The position numbers and the translations under genes are program-made. Positions 28,832-28,890 of a DNA stretch of 28,890 bases are shown piece by piece. The notes under the pieces were generated by a model. That model saw only the letters and a list, made by a program, of their open reading frames with translations. It had not been told where the DNA came from and ran no database searches. This stretch comes from a virus. Each line of letters starts with the position of its first letter. Position 1 is the stretch's first letter. The DNA lies in IMG/VR virus record IMGVR_UViG_3300006736_000065, positions 1-28,890 of that record, one strand, 5' to 3'.

Positions 28832-28890
28832 ATGAAGATGCAAAAGCTTTTCGCAAATTGGAGAAATTTCAAGAAGGACACTATTTTGGA
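28832..28890 (+). CDS. Leader-tagged protein, N-terminal fragment
   Basis: The frame is open to the window end and gives MKMQKLFANWRNFKKDTIL. It repeats the basic amphipathic W-x-x-F leader of the genes at 26743 and 27591, with FKKD in place of FLxE. Only 19 complete residues are visible, so the function cannot be judged. No ribosome site is visible; the CTATTTA motif lies 5 nt upstream. Confidence 0.55.
   Translation, partial: MKMQKLFANWRNFKKDTIL

Noticed and set aside
1-28890. CRISPR array, insertion sequence, attachment site or integrase
   Set aside because: I saw no spaced direct repeats, transposase or integrase motifs, or terminal inverted repeats; the two tRNA genes are complete and look like phage tRNAs, not integration scars.

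Overview
The window is a stretch of a large, AT-rich tailed dsDNA bacteriophage genome (Caudoviricetes). Every convincing gene is on the + strand. Genes are packed tightly, with many stop/start overlaps of 4 to 20 nt, strong AGGAGG-type ribosome sites, and frequent TTG or GTG starts. The content is viral: a replication and nucleotide-metabolism block, followed by head-assembly-like genes, chaperones, two tRNA genes and many small proteins. Several small proteins and the head-like genes resemble, from memory, the accessory genes of marine T4-like myophages, but the replicase is a bacterial-type DnaE, not a T4-type family B polymerase. Nothing in the sequence identifies the host. Periplasmic-type proteins (a transglycosylase and possible lipoproteins) fit a Gram-negative host, and a B12-dependent ribonucleotide reductase implies that cobalamin is available.

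Layout. 1-6064 holds nucleotide and replication genes: the end of a deaminase, a 5'-3' exonuclease, a DnaB-like helicase, a class II ribonucleotide reductase, a GroES-like co-chaperonin and ThyX. 6066-8313 holds a transglycosylase and two proteins of unknown role, the second shaped like a sugar nucleotidyltransferase. 8350-11778 encodes a complete DNA polymerase III alpha with an apparently intact PHP domain. 11781-14159 holds a zinc protein, dUTPase, an IMP dehydrogenase/GMP reductase family enzyme and two probable DNA-binding proteins, one with a sigma-region-4-like helix-turn-helix. 14245-17570 looks like a head-assembly module: an acidic repeat protein, a terminator, a membrane protein, a ClpP-type protease and a 548-residue conserved protein. 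17632-22453 is a protein-folding and quality-control region (GroEL, glutaredoxin, Hsp20, peptide deformylase) with a PAP2 membrane phosphatase. 22446-23829 holds small proteins, a UUCG terminator, tRNA-Leu(UAA), a 32-residue membrane peptide and tRNA-Arg(UCU). 23864-25344 is a probable restriction endonuclease/methyltransferase pair. 25369-28890 carries a trypsin-like protease, a MazG/HisE-like pyrophosphohydrolase, several short MKVGDLV proteins and proteins sharing an N-terminal leader that resembles the T4 capsid-targeting sequence.

How the genes fit together. Deaminase, dUTPase and ThyX converge on dTMP; the reductase supplies dNTPs; the guanine-nucleotide enzyme adjusts purines; DnaE, DnaB helicase and the exonuclease form the replication core. 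GroES and GroEL are 12 kb apart. groEL and hsp20 share a 12-bp promoter element. Promoter-like sites have TTGAyT and a TATAAT-like box 16 nt apart, as expected for host sigma-70 RNA polymerase. A second motif, CTATTTA, recurs in gaps beside head-like and late-looking genes.

The most unusual points are: the nine conserved PHP metal ligands of DnaE; the leader-tagged proteins, one with an ADP-ribosyltransferase-like look; the compact endonuclease/methylase cassette beside tRNAs; the 5'-terminal hairpin on the hsp20 transcript; and the ClpP homologue with Asn where the catalytic Asp is expected. All assignments come from reading motifs by eye. No database search was possible.
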